From Salminus brasiliensis (lineage: Eukaryota; Chordata; Actinopteri; Characiformes; Bryconidae): a stretch of 64,000 nt of DNA. The stretch spans positions 31,852,133 to 31,916,132 of the forward strand of contig NC_132879.1 in NCBI RefSeq assembly GCF_030463535.1. The letters are read 5' to 3'. Under the pieces are notes generated by a model, which did not search any database, had not been told where the DNA came from, and saw only the letters and a program-made list of their open reading frames with translations. A program made the position numbers and the translations under genes. Below, piece after piece: positions 15,001 through 27,873 of the stretch. Position 1 is the stretch's first letter. Every line of letters starts with the position of its first letter.

Positions 15001-18000
15001 CCACTCCTCCATTTGCTTTATAACTGTGTCTTGTGACAGGTTTCAAAATTGTGTGACCTTAAGACACACTTGTGAACGTGCAGAGTGTAACTCCACAGTT
15101 TAAACATCTGCATTCGTTCTGGTCATGCATTCTATCTAAAGCTGTTACTGACCCATAATAAATACATTTATATGATCTTGAGTACTGTAAAAAAATATCA
15201 TTATACTGCCATAAGAGTTCCACTGTCTGCCAAAGAGTCAGGTACATTCGGTTGTTTGAATCTAGCCACTGCATTGTGCTTAAACTGTCAGCCACTGTAT
15301 GGATTTGTTCAGTTCCATCAGCAGCTGTTGGGTGTTGGGTGGGAACTGTAAATGCCAGCCTAACTTGAGGAGTTTGTTTTTATGGTAATTAATATTAATT
15401 CAAGATTAGAATTTAATTTCTGATCAAACAATTACCCCAAATAAGACTCTTACCTGTACCCCTGATCTTGGGAGTCATTCCACTCTTCTTCACTAAAAGA
15501 AAACAAAGAATCATGTGTCATGTGGATTGCTGTATGTTGGAGGTGACAAATAGTGTACAGGTGGACAATAGTGCAATTGCTGGTACAGTACATACTCCAA
15601 ACTGCAGATCTTGTTTGCTGAATGAAAGTGTTTCACTTTAAGGAAGTCTAGCAACTCCTGAGGAACCGCTTCATTCTCATACAGGATTACCTGCATGGAG
15701 AAAACATGTTATATTATACATGTTATATTATAACTGTATTTATTAGAGTTAAAGGATGAAGAGCTCTGTTGTACCTGTATGTAGTCCTCCAGCTCCTGAC
15801 GTCTCTGCTCTAGTGGCTTGGTTCGTAGGTGCTGGTTTCTCTTACTGGGGAAATCAGGAGGCTGCAGGATCTTCTTGAGCTTACGATGCAACGTCTGGAA
15901 TTCACTCTGCCGCCGCAGGACAAAGTGTTTCCTACCATTGAACAAAATCTCCACCCTGAAGAGCTGTTAAAATACAGAAAACAAACAACAGCTCTAACCA
16001 AGTAACGGATAGTAATATGTGTCCAAAATGAATGAGAATGAGAAGTGTGCCCTCTAGTGAACTGATTTGGTTATGACCATGTGGAAACCTTGCCTTGCGG
16101 TACAGTAAACCACACCATCTTGAGTCTGTGCTTGTATAACAAATGAAAAGACAGGCCTACATGCCTTCAGCCTGAACTGAGATGTGCTTCAATGGCCTCT
16201 ATGATCTTTTCTAAGTCAAACTGCCAGCTATTCAGCAGAAAATGTAAAAGGAGCTAGATCACACCCAAGGTCCTATAGTGACAGGACCTACTGTGCTGAA
16301 ACCTCCTCCTTCCCACCATTGTACACAACATAAAGGAACGGTTCTTGATGTGCTTTTCTGTGCCTGGTTTGAAATCGTACATGGTAAGGCTCAGTGGTGT
16401 TAGCTTGCAAGTGATTTCCAACTCTGTTCCTAACCTCCTGCTTTGAGCCTTTTGGTTTTTCCTGCACCCGCCACACCTGATTAAACTAATAAACTAATTA
16501 ACAAGCTCTTCCTGAGCTCAAGCGGATGTGTTAGAAATAACACCAAATGTGCAGAACCAACATTGGAAACCTGTGTACTACAGAGGCCTAGACTGTTTGG
16601 CAAACATAGCCAAAAGGAAGAAGGGCAACAGCTACTAGAGACAAGCGAAAACCAAAGTAGTGCATATTAAGCGTCTTTGTGAGTCTTAAGCTCTATTCGG
16701 GTGGGGTTAGTTAGCAGGTGGAGGTGGAGTAATGTAATGTGAATGTAGCAATTCACACGGCATAAAAAATTTCAGCATAAATGACTGAGATGGGAGTGGC
16801 TACTTGATTTACGCACTGCTGTCACCTCCAAAAGAAATATTCTGTAACCACTAATAAAGTATTACATGACCAATATTATAAGATATCCATAACCAATCTT
16901 ATACGTCACTTATAGTAGTAATACAATTTTAATCTGAAAAAAAAAATGTTAATAACACATATGTTGGCTATGGGCTCCACTACACAGTGACTTGCCAGAA
17001 GCGTCACACAACCCGAGGGATCAGTGCCATGCACAATGAAATGCCTTCTCAAGCGCCTCTATACTTCAGAAAAACCCATGAAGGTTATTTTTAAGGACAT
17101 GTTTAAAAAGGCGCTGGACAAGACTGTAATAATTACATTACTCTACCTCCAAATGTAACTCTAATCCCATCTAATTATTGCTATGAAGTGAGTGTAAATC
17201 TAATGAAAGAACCTCGGTTCAGGCTTGTGAACACACCTGCAGTTCTGTTATGGGAAGGGGAGCCCTGTTTGGGTTTCAGTAAAAGACTCACATCCTTGAA
17301 ATTTCCCATTTTCCCTAACTTACACTGCTCACTTCCACTTCTTAAATGTTTTCACTCTGAGCAAAACGTTTCACTTCTCAGCTGTTTCACCTCTACGAAA
17401 GGCTGTGTCTTGCCAGAAACAGAAAGAGAGAGAGAGAGAGAGAGAGAGGCATTTTCAAGCAAGCTTTAACAAGTCAGTGGCAAAATGTGCATAACTTGGT
17501 GAGAAAAGGACTACCTGAATGATGCAATGAGAGGTCTAAGAACCTGGAGGGGGGACTATAACTGATACATATAGAATCAACTCATCGAGTTAGAAATATC
17601 AATTCCAGACTTCTTAATAGGTTCCACATAGAATCCCAGAAATAACATATAGCATATGGGCAAAGGTATTATTTTGAAATCAAGGGTATAAAGAGAATTT
17701 ATCCTGCTGTTGTTAGAGTAACTGTCTCTACTGTCCACGAAAGGTTTTCTATTAGATTCTGGAGCACTGCTGATGAAAAACTGATTATGTTCAGTGAGGT
17801 CAGGATGTTGGATGATCGCCACCAAACCTCATCCCCAACTCCCCAAACTCATCCCAAAAGTATTGTATGGAGCACCATCTATCATTTCAGCAGTTCCGCT
17901 GCTCCACAGCTCAATGCTGGGGGACTTTATACCCCTCTAGCCCACCCTGGTCTAGGGGGACTAAACAAGCTGTGTGTGTGCATCTTTGTCACTAGTAGTT

Positions 18001-21000
18001 GTAACTTAACATAGCTGAATGCTACATTTATTAGAAAGGGGTGTCTACAAATTTTCAGACATATAGTGTAGAAATATTAAGCTTTGCATATTCATTTATT
18101 CTTCATCAACAACACTACATAGACCAATCAGAGATCTTAGGAAGGGACAGGGGTTCTGCTTTGGTTTACAACAACTGATCGGCATTCTCATTACATCAGT
18201 AATATAAAAGTCACAAATGATTTGTTTGTTATATTGTAATTATTAAGAGAATTTACAGTCATAAGTGTATTTATTCTGTAAGGTTTCTATGTTAACTTTC
18301 AACTGTGGGCCAGTTTTCTAAGATAATCATTCTGGTATTGCCATGAATTTTCATCTAGATTCATTTAAATATTGTTAAACAGTGTGAATGCTCTATAGCG
18401 GTATACTTCATAGTTCTTGCACTAAGTTAAAGGTAAGTTTATGTTCACAAGAAAGTAAACTGGTATTAATATGGTATTAAAAGTATTGGATACTAAGACT
18501 TCCAGGTGGCGCAACTGCCTAACTGTTGGCCCTCTCATCAGGAGATGAAGAATTTTGGGGGTGTGTGTTTACCATCATAACAGAATTGACAGTTAGTGTT
18601 CTCATCAAAGTGGGTTGATCCGTCAAGTAATGTTCATGTGAATCAGAGGAGGTCTGTACTAGCATTCACCCTCCCCATGCCTGTAGCTTCGTGTGGTATT
18701 AAATTTTTTTTTGAATGACCACAAAAGTCATTTCAATGGAAGAAATGCAGGAATTTAGTCTTTTAAATAATCTGCTATGATAAATTCTGCTCAAATGCAT
18801 AAGTTATAACAAATTAACAAGGTATAAAATGACCACATGATGACCAATGCATTTCCCTGACTTCATTAGTTAAGTGAGTTAGAGCAAGCAGAGCAAAGCA
18901 AAGAGCACTCTTCTGTTCATCATGCTGAAAGGGGACAGTCTGTCTAGCAGACAGTGATCTCCAAGCTCTGAATGCTCTGAAGGAATGTGATAAACAGCCG
19001 GACTAGCCCATAAACTCTGCACTGAAGATGCAATTTCAGGGTACCTACAAACTGCCACTAGAACAAAAAGCTCTGTGTGGAAAGACAAAAAGGAGCGTTC
19101 AGCAATAATAGGAATACCAGTCTCCTCAAAGCCAGCCTGGGCCTGTAGATGGTCCTGGAGGAGAGTATGGCTCGGTCTAAGTTGGGGTTTTTTTTTTACC
19201 CTGGGCAGAACGATTTGAGGGAAACACAGGCTATGTGTAGGCTGCTGTGTGTTTTGGGTCAGAAGCGCTGCCCGTAAAGAGCTCTATTCAGTCTTTCTGT
19301 CTCTTTCCCTCCCTCCTTCTTTCACTGACACACTCTCACACACCCGTTCTCTCTCTCACACACACAGAGCAGCCATTGTCACCGACAGGCAGGGCTGGAT
19401 GCTTTAGCTGGGATGAAGCCTTAACACACACAGGAACCCCCATGTTCACACACACATACACACAACCCCAATGTGTTCAACATACAGGCGCCATACAGTA
19501 GATTGGAGTACAAAGTGGTCAGCAATGTAGACGGTCGGTATTACATCACTGCCGCCTGCACAGCAACACAGTTACAGAATGTGAAGCAATGGGAATTCTA
19601 AAACTCTGAAATCTAAAATTTGAGAATCTGAATTTTAATTGCAGACTTTATAGATAAATCACTGACGCCCAAAAGCTTTGGTATAGGTTTGGTATAGTTG
19701 ATCTCGACACTGTCAAACTATAATGATGAATGGACCAATAGAAATGCCCAAAATAGCCTAAAATACAGATATACAGTGACACACAAGAGTTTTGGCACCA
19801 TTTAGGAAACATTATCTTTCCATTTTAAGTAAGCTTAGTGTATTACTTCTGTTTTGTACAGTTTTACAGTGAATGAAGGAGAGGAGAACCATGCATATGT
19901 TTAAACACCCTAAGAAATTTAAGCTCTCAGACCATAATCAAGCTTTTTAGGAAAATGCCAGGTAATGCACATTTCAAAGCTTCCAACAATTAGTTGCCAT
20001 TGGCTCCTCTAAGCAGCTGCCTAGCGTTCTGAAAATGGAAATAATGGATGCTCAGGAGAAGGCTATTAGAAGATAGGAAGCCGTTTCCTCAGTTTATAAT
20101 GTCATTTAGAAATGGCAGAATCGTGGAGGTCAAGCTATAGAGCTATAGAAGGCCAAGAGGACTGCTTGTCAGAATGTTAGACAAGCAACTGTATAACAGT
20201 GCAATGATCACCTCAAAAGAACACCTCAAAATCCACGACAGACCCCATTAGACAGATCCCTTCACTCTGTGAACTGAATGTTTATGTTGCATTTGGGAGC
20301 TGGTAATTATTGGGTCGTGACAGCACTGCAGTTGGCGCATGGCTGCTTCAGGCGGTGAAGGAATGGCATTCCAGCTTTGAGTGACATCAGCACCTTTTAG
20401 CACGGCTGTGATTCAGCTGACTCCCATAGGGCTCTACTTTTAGCCTCACAGATAAACATCGCACATACACACTAACAAATACACACGTTTGTTTTTTTAT
20501 ATCTTGCGAGCACAAGGCTTTACACAGAATGCCCAGATGGGTGGATCAATAGAAATGCTTCTAACTGACTTCAATAAAATCTCCATTGACTTCCATTTTT
20601 AAAATAATGATGAGTATGAAAATGAATGTTGCCATTTGCCGTTTTAGACATACGTATGTATGTATGTAATTACGGTCCTGAAAATGCAGAAACAAGTTCA
20701 CACACACATAGTCAGAGTGTTCCAGAGTGACTTCATCTACAGGTGTATGTGTGTGTGCTCATGTTTGGTGTCTTAGGACATAAATGTTAAGGACTATGCT
20801 TAGTTTATGCTTGCCTCAGAGAGCCAGAGAGCTCTTCTCTGCAATCGGCACACTCACAGCCACGTGTTTTAACATGTCAGCTCCAGGGAAACATACTTGA
20901 ATGTGCGTCAAATCTTCCTTTCCTTTGAGGTGAGTGTGAATGTAAATGAAAAGAAACATGGTGCTTAATATGAAAATCAAGCATGAGTAACATCATGCCA

Positions 21001-22155
21001 TGGCCTCAGTGATGAAGCGCACAATAGCTCGCATTCTGTTGCTCTTTGGCTGGGGCTTAGGTTGTGGCAGTAACCCAGAGACATGGGCAGGTGGCTGAAT
21101 GTGTGACCCAAACATGCTGCCTGGCGGTCCAGCTACTGACAAAACATCTCAGAATGGCAGTGCTGATCCACCCAGGATCAGATCAGCATTTACTGCTGTA
21201 AACCCACGATGGAGTCAGTCAGGGCTGTGTTATCTCTCCTTCAATTATGACTTCAGTTGAGTGTGTGTGTGTGTGTGTGTGACACGCTACTTGACAGTAG
21301 AAATCCTAGCCTGTTTTTATGCCTTTAAAAGGTGGGGACTGCCAAGTCAAGAGCTGGTCTGGGTTACTTTGAGGAATGGTGCAGGTTGAGAGGTTAGAGG
21401 ATTCTGACAGCTGATCCTACAGCTGTTACAGGGCTCACTGAAACGCTAGCCAGCCTGATGTGCTCCTGCTGAACCTCTAGTAAATGTTCTAGGTTTAAAA
21501 AACTAGATTCCACTTCTCTGCAGGTTTGAAATACACGGTAAAACTGGTTTGTCAGTGCAGTCTAAAACACTTCACGTGGGAGCAGTTAACTGGTTTTGTT
21601 CAGTTGAAATAAATGGGCTGCTTTGAATGAATTAATGCAAAACACAGTTTCAGTGTCTTACACCAATCCAAACCCCAAAACACGAACCAGCTTCCTCCCT
21701 GTCCCACTTCAGTATGGTAGGACAGTTTTTAAAGATATTTTTTTGATACATGCCATTTATTGTAATATTTTGACACAGACAAAATGCACCAGTAGTTGCA
21801 GATCATTTTTCTGAACACCCGGTACAGTGAAACAGTGCTCCAAGGTCTTTATAATAAAACTTGAAGGTGGTCAAACGTGGTTAACACTGAGGGCAGCAGC
21901 CACGGATGACTGTAGGGTACCTACCTACTGGACAGACCAGTTTTCAGACAAGCCTCAGTCTCCACAGCACAGCACAGGGTTTGAGCCTAAAACTGCACAA
22001 ATGTGGCAACCCCAAGTCATTTAGACTAGAGCTCGAGACAAGCTGTCGAGTCATATGGCTTAGCTGTAGCCTCCTTAGTAAGGTGTACTTACTTTGCGTA
22101 ACTTGCCTGAGTCGTCCACTTCCCTCTCCAGGGAGGGTATGGACACCTCGAGCAT
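12029..22155 (-). CDS. snx22: Sorting nexin 22
   Basis: Six minus-strand exons: 22155-22093, 15963-15775, 15690-15596, 15492-15454, 13418-13351 and 12216-12029 (TGA). Phases agree throughout and give 213 aa (human about 193). SNX22 is a small protein made almost only of a PX domain that binds phosphatidylinositol 3-phosphate on endosomes. MLEVSIPSLEREV starts the protein. The PX core follows: FRVEILFNGRKHFVLRRQSEF (residues 23-43), PPDFPSKR, LEQRRQELEDYIQ and EAVPQELLDFLKVKHF. The usual Tyr/Phe of the RR(Y/F)S phosphoinositide loop is Gln40 here. The tail has HQRVVGFSSDPYL and VVAGVLQGLYPRDAK, both family features. The C-terminus is read straight into SFRACSKPSIKPAPLQPRHP, which resembles the mammalian Pro-rich end. 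Intron 1 is 6.1 kb and repeat-rich. Confidence 0.92.
14018..14483 (-). mobile_element. 3' end of a second LINE family, 5'-truncated
   Basis: Read on the minus strand, the right end encodes LPSGRRYRSIRSNTTRLCN followed by SFFPQAIRLLNTT and a stop, the typical C-terminal tail of CR1/L2-group fish LINEs. About 330 bases of 3'UTR follow, ending in tandem ACTTG units (14020-14036). It differs from the 3241-6187 LINE in its UTR and tail. It lies in an SNX22 intron in the same orientation as the gene. Confidence 0.75.
17422..17449. repeat. (GA)n microsatellite
   Basis: About 13 AG units in SNX22 intron 1. Confidence 0.9.
17780..18072. mobile_element. Internally deleted Tc1-like transposon relic
   Basis: The right end matches the terminal repeat of a widespread fish Tc1-like family (AGGGGTGTCTACAAATTTTC, then CATATAGTGTA). 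The interior keeps CTCCACAGCTCAATGCTGGGG and TTTATACCCCTCTAGCCCA, which I recognise as part of the same family. No transposase ORF survives. The left boundary is approximate. Confidence 0.6.
19772..20280 (+). mobile_element. Decayed Tc1-like transposon fragment
   Basis: It starts with TACAGTGACACACAAGAGTTTTGG-like terminal sequence. It contains CAGTTTATAATGTCATTTAG and ATGGCAGAATCGTGGAGGTC, recognisable Tc1-transposase coding remnants with many lesions. It is homologous in reverse orientation to the element at 52284-53286: both share ATTTCAAAGCTTC and TGGGCTCCTCTA-like blocks. The right end is approximate. Confidence 0.55.
21260..21281. repeat. (GT)n microsatellite
   Basis: Eleven GT units in SNX22 intron 1. 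Confidence 0.9.
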
Positions 22156-22379
22156 CGCCCGGCTGCGAATACAGCTCCAGCAAACAGCGGACTGCCCTCG
22201 CACAACACCTGAGTAACAGCTGTCCGCTGTCCGTCCAGGGTCAGGACCTGTGCTCCGTCCACTCGGCGTGTGGGGGAAGACTGTCTCCGATGTAAAAAGT
22301 GAATGAAAGTGTGGAGACTAAGCTGATCTGCTCAACTCCCAGCTCCGGGTCTCCACTCAGAGCGGAGCGGCACGAGAGG

Positions 22380-22430
22380 GTCCCGTGAAGCCCCGCCCCC
22401 AGCACGCCGAGCGCCGCGCGGATTGGTGGA
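22380..22430 (-). promoter_or_regulatory. SNX22 promoter core: GC box and CCAAT box
   Basis: A CpG-rich stretch lies 220-280 bases upstream of the SNX22 ATG. It contains CCCCGCCCCC (22391-22400, an Sp1-type GC box) and GATTGGTGG (22421-22429, a CCAAT box for minus-strand transcription). No TATA box is apparent. Confidence 0.55.
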
Positions 22431-22771
22431 GCTCTCGGAGGGCTCTAAACATCCAGCGTAGAGCAGTGATTCAAACGCGCAGGGTTACCTCAGTATATGC
22501 ACAGAAATCAGGAATCAGCAGTGTTAGTTAGTGTTAGAGTTTCCAGACAAGCACGATCACATACGGCAAAAAATAATGACGTATTATTTGTAGGATATGT
22601 GCAAAAAAATCAAAAATCAAAACAGAAAGGGCAGACGGTCTTTAGCTGATCATGAGGTGATCATGAGAACTGCTCTGAGTAACACTGCTCATGCTGAAGC
22701 AGCGAATTGATTCACATGTAGATGATTAAGTGGCCATTAAGTCAGCGTGAAACTGGAACTGCCTAATTTTC

Positions 22772-22773
<2 letters not shown>

Positions 22774-22816
<43 letters not shown>
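22774..22816. repeat. (TA)n followed by a long T run
   Basis: TA dinucleotides are followed by about 26 consecutive T, perhaps the poly(A) tail of a lost minus-strand retroposon. Confidence 0.8.
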
Positions 22817-22819
<3 letters not shown>

Positions 22820-23166
22820 GCTCAACAAGTTGACTAAAAATGGAGAAAGGTAGTTCCATGCTTTGTGGGGTCTAACCTTACCCCCTAGAAGGTCACTTGT
22901 CACTTCACACACATCACATGACATCACATGTATCATTAGGTCACTGTTTTACCTCACTGCTGACTAGACACTTGAGAGCACGTGAGAAAAATCCCAGAAT
23001 GCAACGATATTATAAAAGTACTCCCTTAGAACTGCACTAAACCAACCTTGAGTCTTTGGGTTGGTCTTTTATAGGACCAAGTTGAACACTGCTGAGTGCC
23101 AGGCAAACCAGACTCTGCCAGGCTTTGGTTAAAATTAGAATCTTCGACTTGTTGCATAAGTATAAA

Positions 23167-23208
<42 letters not shown>
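23167..23208. repeat. (CA)n(GA)n microsatellite
   Basis: Six CA units run into about 16 GA units. A complementary (CT)n tract follows at 23320-23350. Confidence 0.9.
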
Positions 23209-23210
<2 letters not shown>

Positions 23211-23315
23211 TGAATGAATGTGTCCATTTCCTTCCAACAGCAAAGTAAGAACATCAGCAAATTGACCATGTGCAGACAGGGCAAAGAGGAAGTTTGCTAA
23301 GGTTAAAGTTCAGTC

Positions 23316-23319
<4 letters not shown>

Positions 23320-23372
<53 letters not shown>
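23320..23372. repeat. (CT)n(CA)n microsatellite
   Basis: About 15 CT units run into 11 CA units. The CT part is complementary to the (GA)n tract 110 bases upstream. Confidence 0.9.
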
Positions 23373-23620
23373 ATTTGACTTCTTCAGTGGCACAAACCTT
23401 ATCTGGTGCCCTACATACAGTAATTGCACGAAAAAAGATGTCTGCCTCCTCTAACGCAAATAAAACATTACACATTAGCGAAAGTCAAGAAAATAGGCCA
23501 CGGGCATTATGTACAGACACTGGCGATCTCATGGCACGTTTCATAGAATTCAGACATCTCTGAGTGCAGAGCAGACACCACTATAAAGTGGGTAAGTGTT
23601 GGTTCCCGCAGTTTGGTAAT

Positions 23621-23639
23621 GGGGGGGGGGGGGGGGGGG
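23621..23639. repeat. Poly-G tract of 19
   Basis: An uninterrupted run of G, liable to sequencing-length error and to G-quadruplex formation. Confidence 0.85.
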
Positions 23640-23989
23640 TGAGTTCCCAAACCTCTTCACACCAGCTGTGTTTAAAATGGAGCCCTCTTCAGTGGAACTG
23701 TGACAGCACATTTGCACAGCGTTGTTGGAGAACAGGAATTTTTCCACATGAACAGACAGCCAAAGAGGTGTTGCCATGTTGCCCACCTCAAAGAACTGTG
23801 GGACCACTGACACAACATATTTTATAGGGCAGAGACAGAATTGAGATCAGTTCTGGAATAGTCTTGAAAATCCATTGACAATTCAGTATACAGCATTATC
23901 AGCACATCTGGTTTCTGGCCTGCACATATGGCTTATGTATGCACATACAGGCATAACATTAAACCCCGTAGGTGATATTGTGTAGGTTT

Positions 23990-24225
23990 CCCTTCCACCA
24001 CCAAAACAACCTGAACTCCTTAAGAGTTAGCCAGCATTAATGCTTTCAGCAGCTTGTGCTTCAGCAGGTCTCCTGTGGGACCGGACCAGACAGGCTAGCC
24101 TTTGCTCCCCATGTGGTTGCTCTTCCTTGGACCACTTTTGGTAGGCACTGGCCTCTCCATACTGGGAACAAGGCCACAAGACCTGTCGTCTAGCCAGTCG
24201 CTTGACCATTTTTCTGCTTCCAACA
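23990..24225 (-). mobile_element. Fragment of the ACACCAATCAGCCATAAC-TIR repeat family
   Basis: It contains CTTGGACCACTTTTGGTAGG and GTCGTCTAGCCAGTCGCTTG. These are recognisable internal parts of a common teleost non-autonomous repeat and complementary in orientation to the copies at 26043 and 60300. No TIRs remain. Confidence 0.55.
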
Positions 24226-24707
24226 CTTCATCATTTTTTACATTGTAGGTGTTATGCTGCTGCTACCACCTGCATTTCCCATCTGGTATCTATAAACTGT
24301 TATCAGATCTGATCCTATCTAAGTCCAGATTGCAGTAGAAGCTGCTGGTGTGAATTGAATTACAGTCAGGGTACACTGTGCATTATACAGTTTGGTGCCA
24401 ACATAAAAGGCTTGAACATGCTGCTGTTTAATTGCTGCTGTAGTTGCTACCCCACAGCTCACTGGGATCAAACAGGCCTGACCTCTCTTCCCGGAGCTGC
24501 TAAGAACTAAATCATACAGTAGAGACAAAGCACGAGAGCTGTAGCTGTATAATTTGAACAAATGACACAAATTGAAACAGAAGAAGGATCCCAGGATCAG
24601 TTCCCTCTTGGCAGTGGTGTGTGTGAGAAATGTGCACCATTTCCCTTTCGCACAGAGGAACAAACGCTCACTGAGAGTGTTTCAGTTATGCACAAACCAT
24701 GTACTTT

Positions 24708-25011
24708 CACTGGCCACTTTACCAGAAACTCCCCTTAAAGATGATGTATAGAGACTACATTCACAGTTAGAGTAAGTCATGCTCTAGCTCTTCATCTGAG
24801 GTCAGCTACACACCATCACGAGTGTCACAGCTGTGCTGAGAATGGTCCAGTACTCAAACCATATCCAGTCAACAGAGCTCCTGTATTTAAGAGGAACTAG
24901 CCAATGATGAATGGAGTAGAGGGCAGCTGACCAACTGTGCAAGACAACAGGTGGTTGAGTGTGTAACTGTACACCTACTGTACAGTTAGAGCACATAAAG
25001 TGGACAGTGAG
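24708..25011. mobile_element. MITE with CACTGGCCACTTTA inverted ends
   Basis: The left end CACTGGCCACTTTACCAGAA is mirrored by ATAAAGTGGACAGTGAG at the right end (24994-25011). There is no ORF. It belongs to a common teleost family whose longer relative lies at 28640-30126. Confidence 0.7.
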
Positions 25012-26042
25012 AAGAAGCGCAGGGTTTGTGTTTCTAAGGTGGACAGTGAGTGTACGGCAGAGTCACTGTCACACTGCATCGATCCTTCCATAACTCAGAG
25101 TCACACATTTTCCCCAAGCTCACTCAGTTTCTCCTGCACCAGGTTTCAGAGTTATATTAACTGGACAGTTTTAAAGCAGCACTATGTAGCATTTTTGACC
25201 TTAAAGTAACAGCTTGAAAATTATGATGATGCTCCACTGACCTGTAATAAGGAGAGTAGCAAATTTCTATGGTTTTAGGAAACAGTAAGCACCTCAATCA
25301 CTACCTTTCGTGTTTGCATCATTCTAGAGGATTTTATACTGCATTATAAATCTCTCGCTTTCTGTTATTACAGGATCATCTACAGCTCTGTTCATCGTTC
25401 TGGGCACAGCTTGCCTTTTACAAATCAAACATTACATAATTATTTTATTCATCTGAGCTACTATATCTTTTCACATTACTTTTCAATTCCTTAAGGCCTC
25501 AGCAGAAAACATAAGCAAAGCAGACAGAAGAGAACTGGAGAACCACTCTTTAAAACTATCTTTATTGTGTTGCCCAACAGAAGGTGCACTTAAACAATGT
25601 CTACTGGCTTGGTCGGAAGATTAAAAAAATACAGTCTAATAAAGAGCATTTTACTTTCTGATCATTTATGGCAGTTAAAGGGACTATCATGTCAACCCAT
25701 GGATGGGGCCCCTCAGATTGTGGCTCCACTTGGCTTCCAGACACTACTCTCTGGAGATACAAGCTTGAAACGAGGAAAGAACCCAACCCACTTTATTAAC
25801 CAGTGGAAGGAGATATCTGAAGATGCATATATTTTTTTTATCTTCAAATACAACTTCAGCTGTTAGCTCAGCAGCGTCTGATGAAAACTGATGACTGTCA
25901 AACACCACGATTAATCATTACAATTAGAGAGAGATATACAACAAATACCATGATTATCAAAATCACTCATGGGGGGAAAAGGGTGGGGAGCAAAAGTCAT
26001 CTATAGAGATGCACATAAGGGTGATAAAGAAAAACAAAAAAA

Positions 26043-26508
26043 TACACCAAACAGCCATAACCTTAAAACCACAGAAAGGTGAAGTGAATAACATTGATTA
26101 TGTTGATTCAAGGGCATCCGTCGCAGGGTGGGATGTACGTATTAGGCAACGAGTGACCAATAGGTTCCTGAAGTTGACGTGTTGAAGCCCGAAAAAAATG
26201 GGCAAGCATACTTTGACAAAAGCCACATTGTGATGGGTAAACGACTGGGTCACAGCATCGCCAAAGCATGAGGCAGGTCTTATTGTGTGGTGTTCCTACA
26301 AAAAGTGTTACAGGGTTCAAGGAAGGACAACTGGTGGCCAAGTGGCAGGGTCATGGGTGCTCAAGGCTCCTTGATGTGTGTGTGTGGAGAGAAGTCTAAC
26401 CTGTATGACCCCACAGATAAGCTACAGCAGCAGAAATGGCTGAAAAGGCTTTGGCGGGACCTACACAACAATAGGCAGTTGGTTTTAATCTCATGGCTGA
26501 TTGGTGTA
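26043..26508 (+). mobile_element. Full-length non-autonomous element with ACACCAATCAGCCATAAC-type TIRs
   Basis: The left end TACACCAAACAGCCATAACC and the right end TCATGGCTGATTGGTGTA are imperfect inverted repeats starting and ending in TA. The interior carries GGTCATGGGTGCTCAAGGCT, shared with the copy at 60300-60686. No transposase frame survives. Confidence 0.75.
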
Positions 26509-27873
26509 TCTGTTTAAAAGAACAGACCAAATCATTTTTAAAAGGCATTTTTAAAACCTCAAGGCTGCCTTTAAGGGAAAGCCGTGGCTAGGGAATGTTT
26601 TGGGCTAGCACTGGCTGCCTATATAAGTGCTCAAACGTCACTTCTTTTAAAATGTGCTACACAGCCACTTCCTTTGAACAGGCAGTTGCTTCTGTAATTT
26701 ACTATGTATAAGTGTTTTTGTTTTTTTTGGACCTCTATACATCCAAAGTGCAGAATGTCACCTGTATATGAACAGGTCCAACCTATCAGACACTGATATG
26801 CAGATTTCTAATTTAAGTATGCAGTATTTGTTTGTTTAAAGCAAGATTAAATGCTTTATTTCTGTCGCTTAACCATTCTGATTTGGCTACAAGGTCAACC
26901 GATGCACAGCAATGTGCAATCTCTCCCCCTCCAACTACTAGACCCCATGATCACTCACACTTGGGACTTATGACAAAGGAGTCCTGGAAAAAACTGACAA
27001 TTGTGAGCCTTCCTTACAGACTAATGCAGCATACACTCACCGTCCCAGGGAATTTGATGGAATCTGCCTTGTTCTGAGGAAGCGGTTTTGGCCTGCCTTC
27101 ACTTGCACTTTAATTTTAAGCAACTACACATTTCCACACACATATATAACCACCCACTCCTTGGAATTATTTCAGCGAGAATACGCTCACACTGGCCTCA
27201 AACGGTGAGCAAACATCCGCTCATTGGCACCTCTCCCTCATCAGAGCAGATTCTGTACTAGTCCTAACACCACCAGGCATGTGGAAGGGGACGAAGATTT
27301 CAAGACCGACCTCTGTGCATTTCAAACACAGATGCAGAAACAGCAAAAAGAACAGAACAGAAGTGAGACCTAGTTAAGTGCATATGTGTGGAAGGAGAGG
27401 GCCCCCTACTGTAAACGATTAGCACTGCTGATGAGTCAACCTGTCTCCCCCTCCACGTGGTGGGAATACCATTCACACTAATGGCACCTACTATCTCTGA
27501 ACACTAGCAAACAAACAAACAAACAAACAAAAATACATTTGCATACACATGAGGAAGACAATAAACACTCACCCCACCACCATCACCATGCATGTACATA
27601 TCCTAGCAAAAGCTTTGTCAATAAGAAAATATAGGTGGAGGTTAAATGAAAAATATACAATTATTAATACAACAGTTAGTTTAGAGTAAAGAGCTGTACG
27701 ATTCTGGTGATTATTTAAAAAAAAAAAAAAAACCCTAATCGATTGTTTCTTTCTTTCCCTTTGCAACGCGTCTCTTCTCTTGGTTTATAGGCAAGAGGTA
27801 AAGTGTATAGAAAAGGCAGACTCAGTCTCAAGCAGGCCTGTGTATGCATGTGTTTATCTGTATGTGGACACGC

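Larger units (their letters stand above)
15964..22092 (-). other. SNX22 intron 1, repeat-rich
   Basis: A 6.1-kb intron with no coding sequence that I can support. It holds two decayed Tc1-like relics (annotated separately), (GA)n at 17422-17449, (GT)n at 21260-21281 and CA-rich runs around 19330-19470. The rest is unremarkable AT-rich sequence. Confidence 0.6.
22431..27873. other. Intergenic region between SNX22 and SNX1
   Basis: No conserved coding exon was found on either strand. It holds low-complexity runs, several non-autonomous transposon copies listed separately, and probably part of the SNX1 3'UTR at its right end. On the minus strand AATAAA candidates sit at 26855-26860 and 25561-25566; which is used for SNX1 cannot be told from sequence alone. 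Confidence 0.5.
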
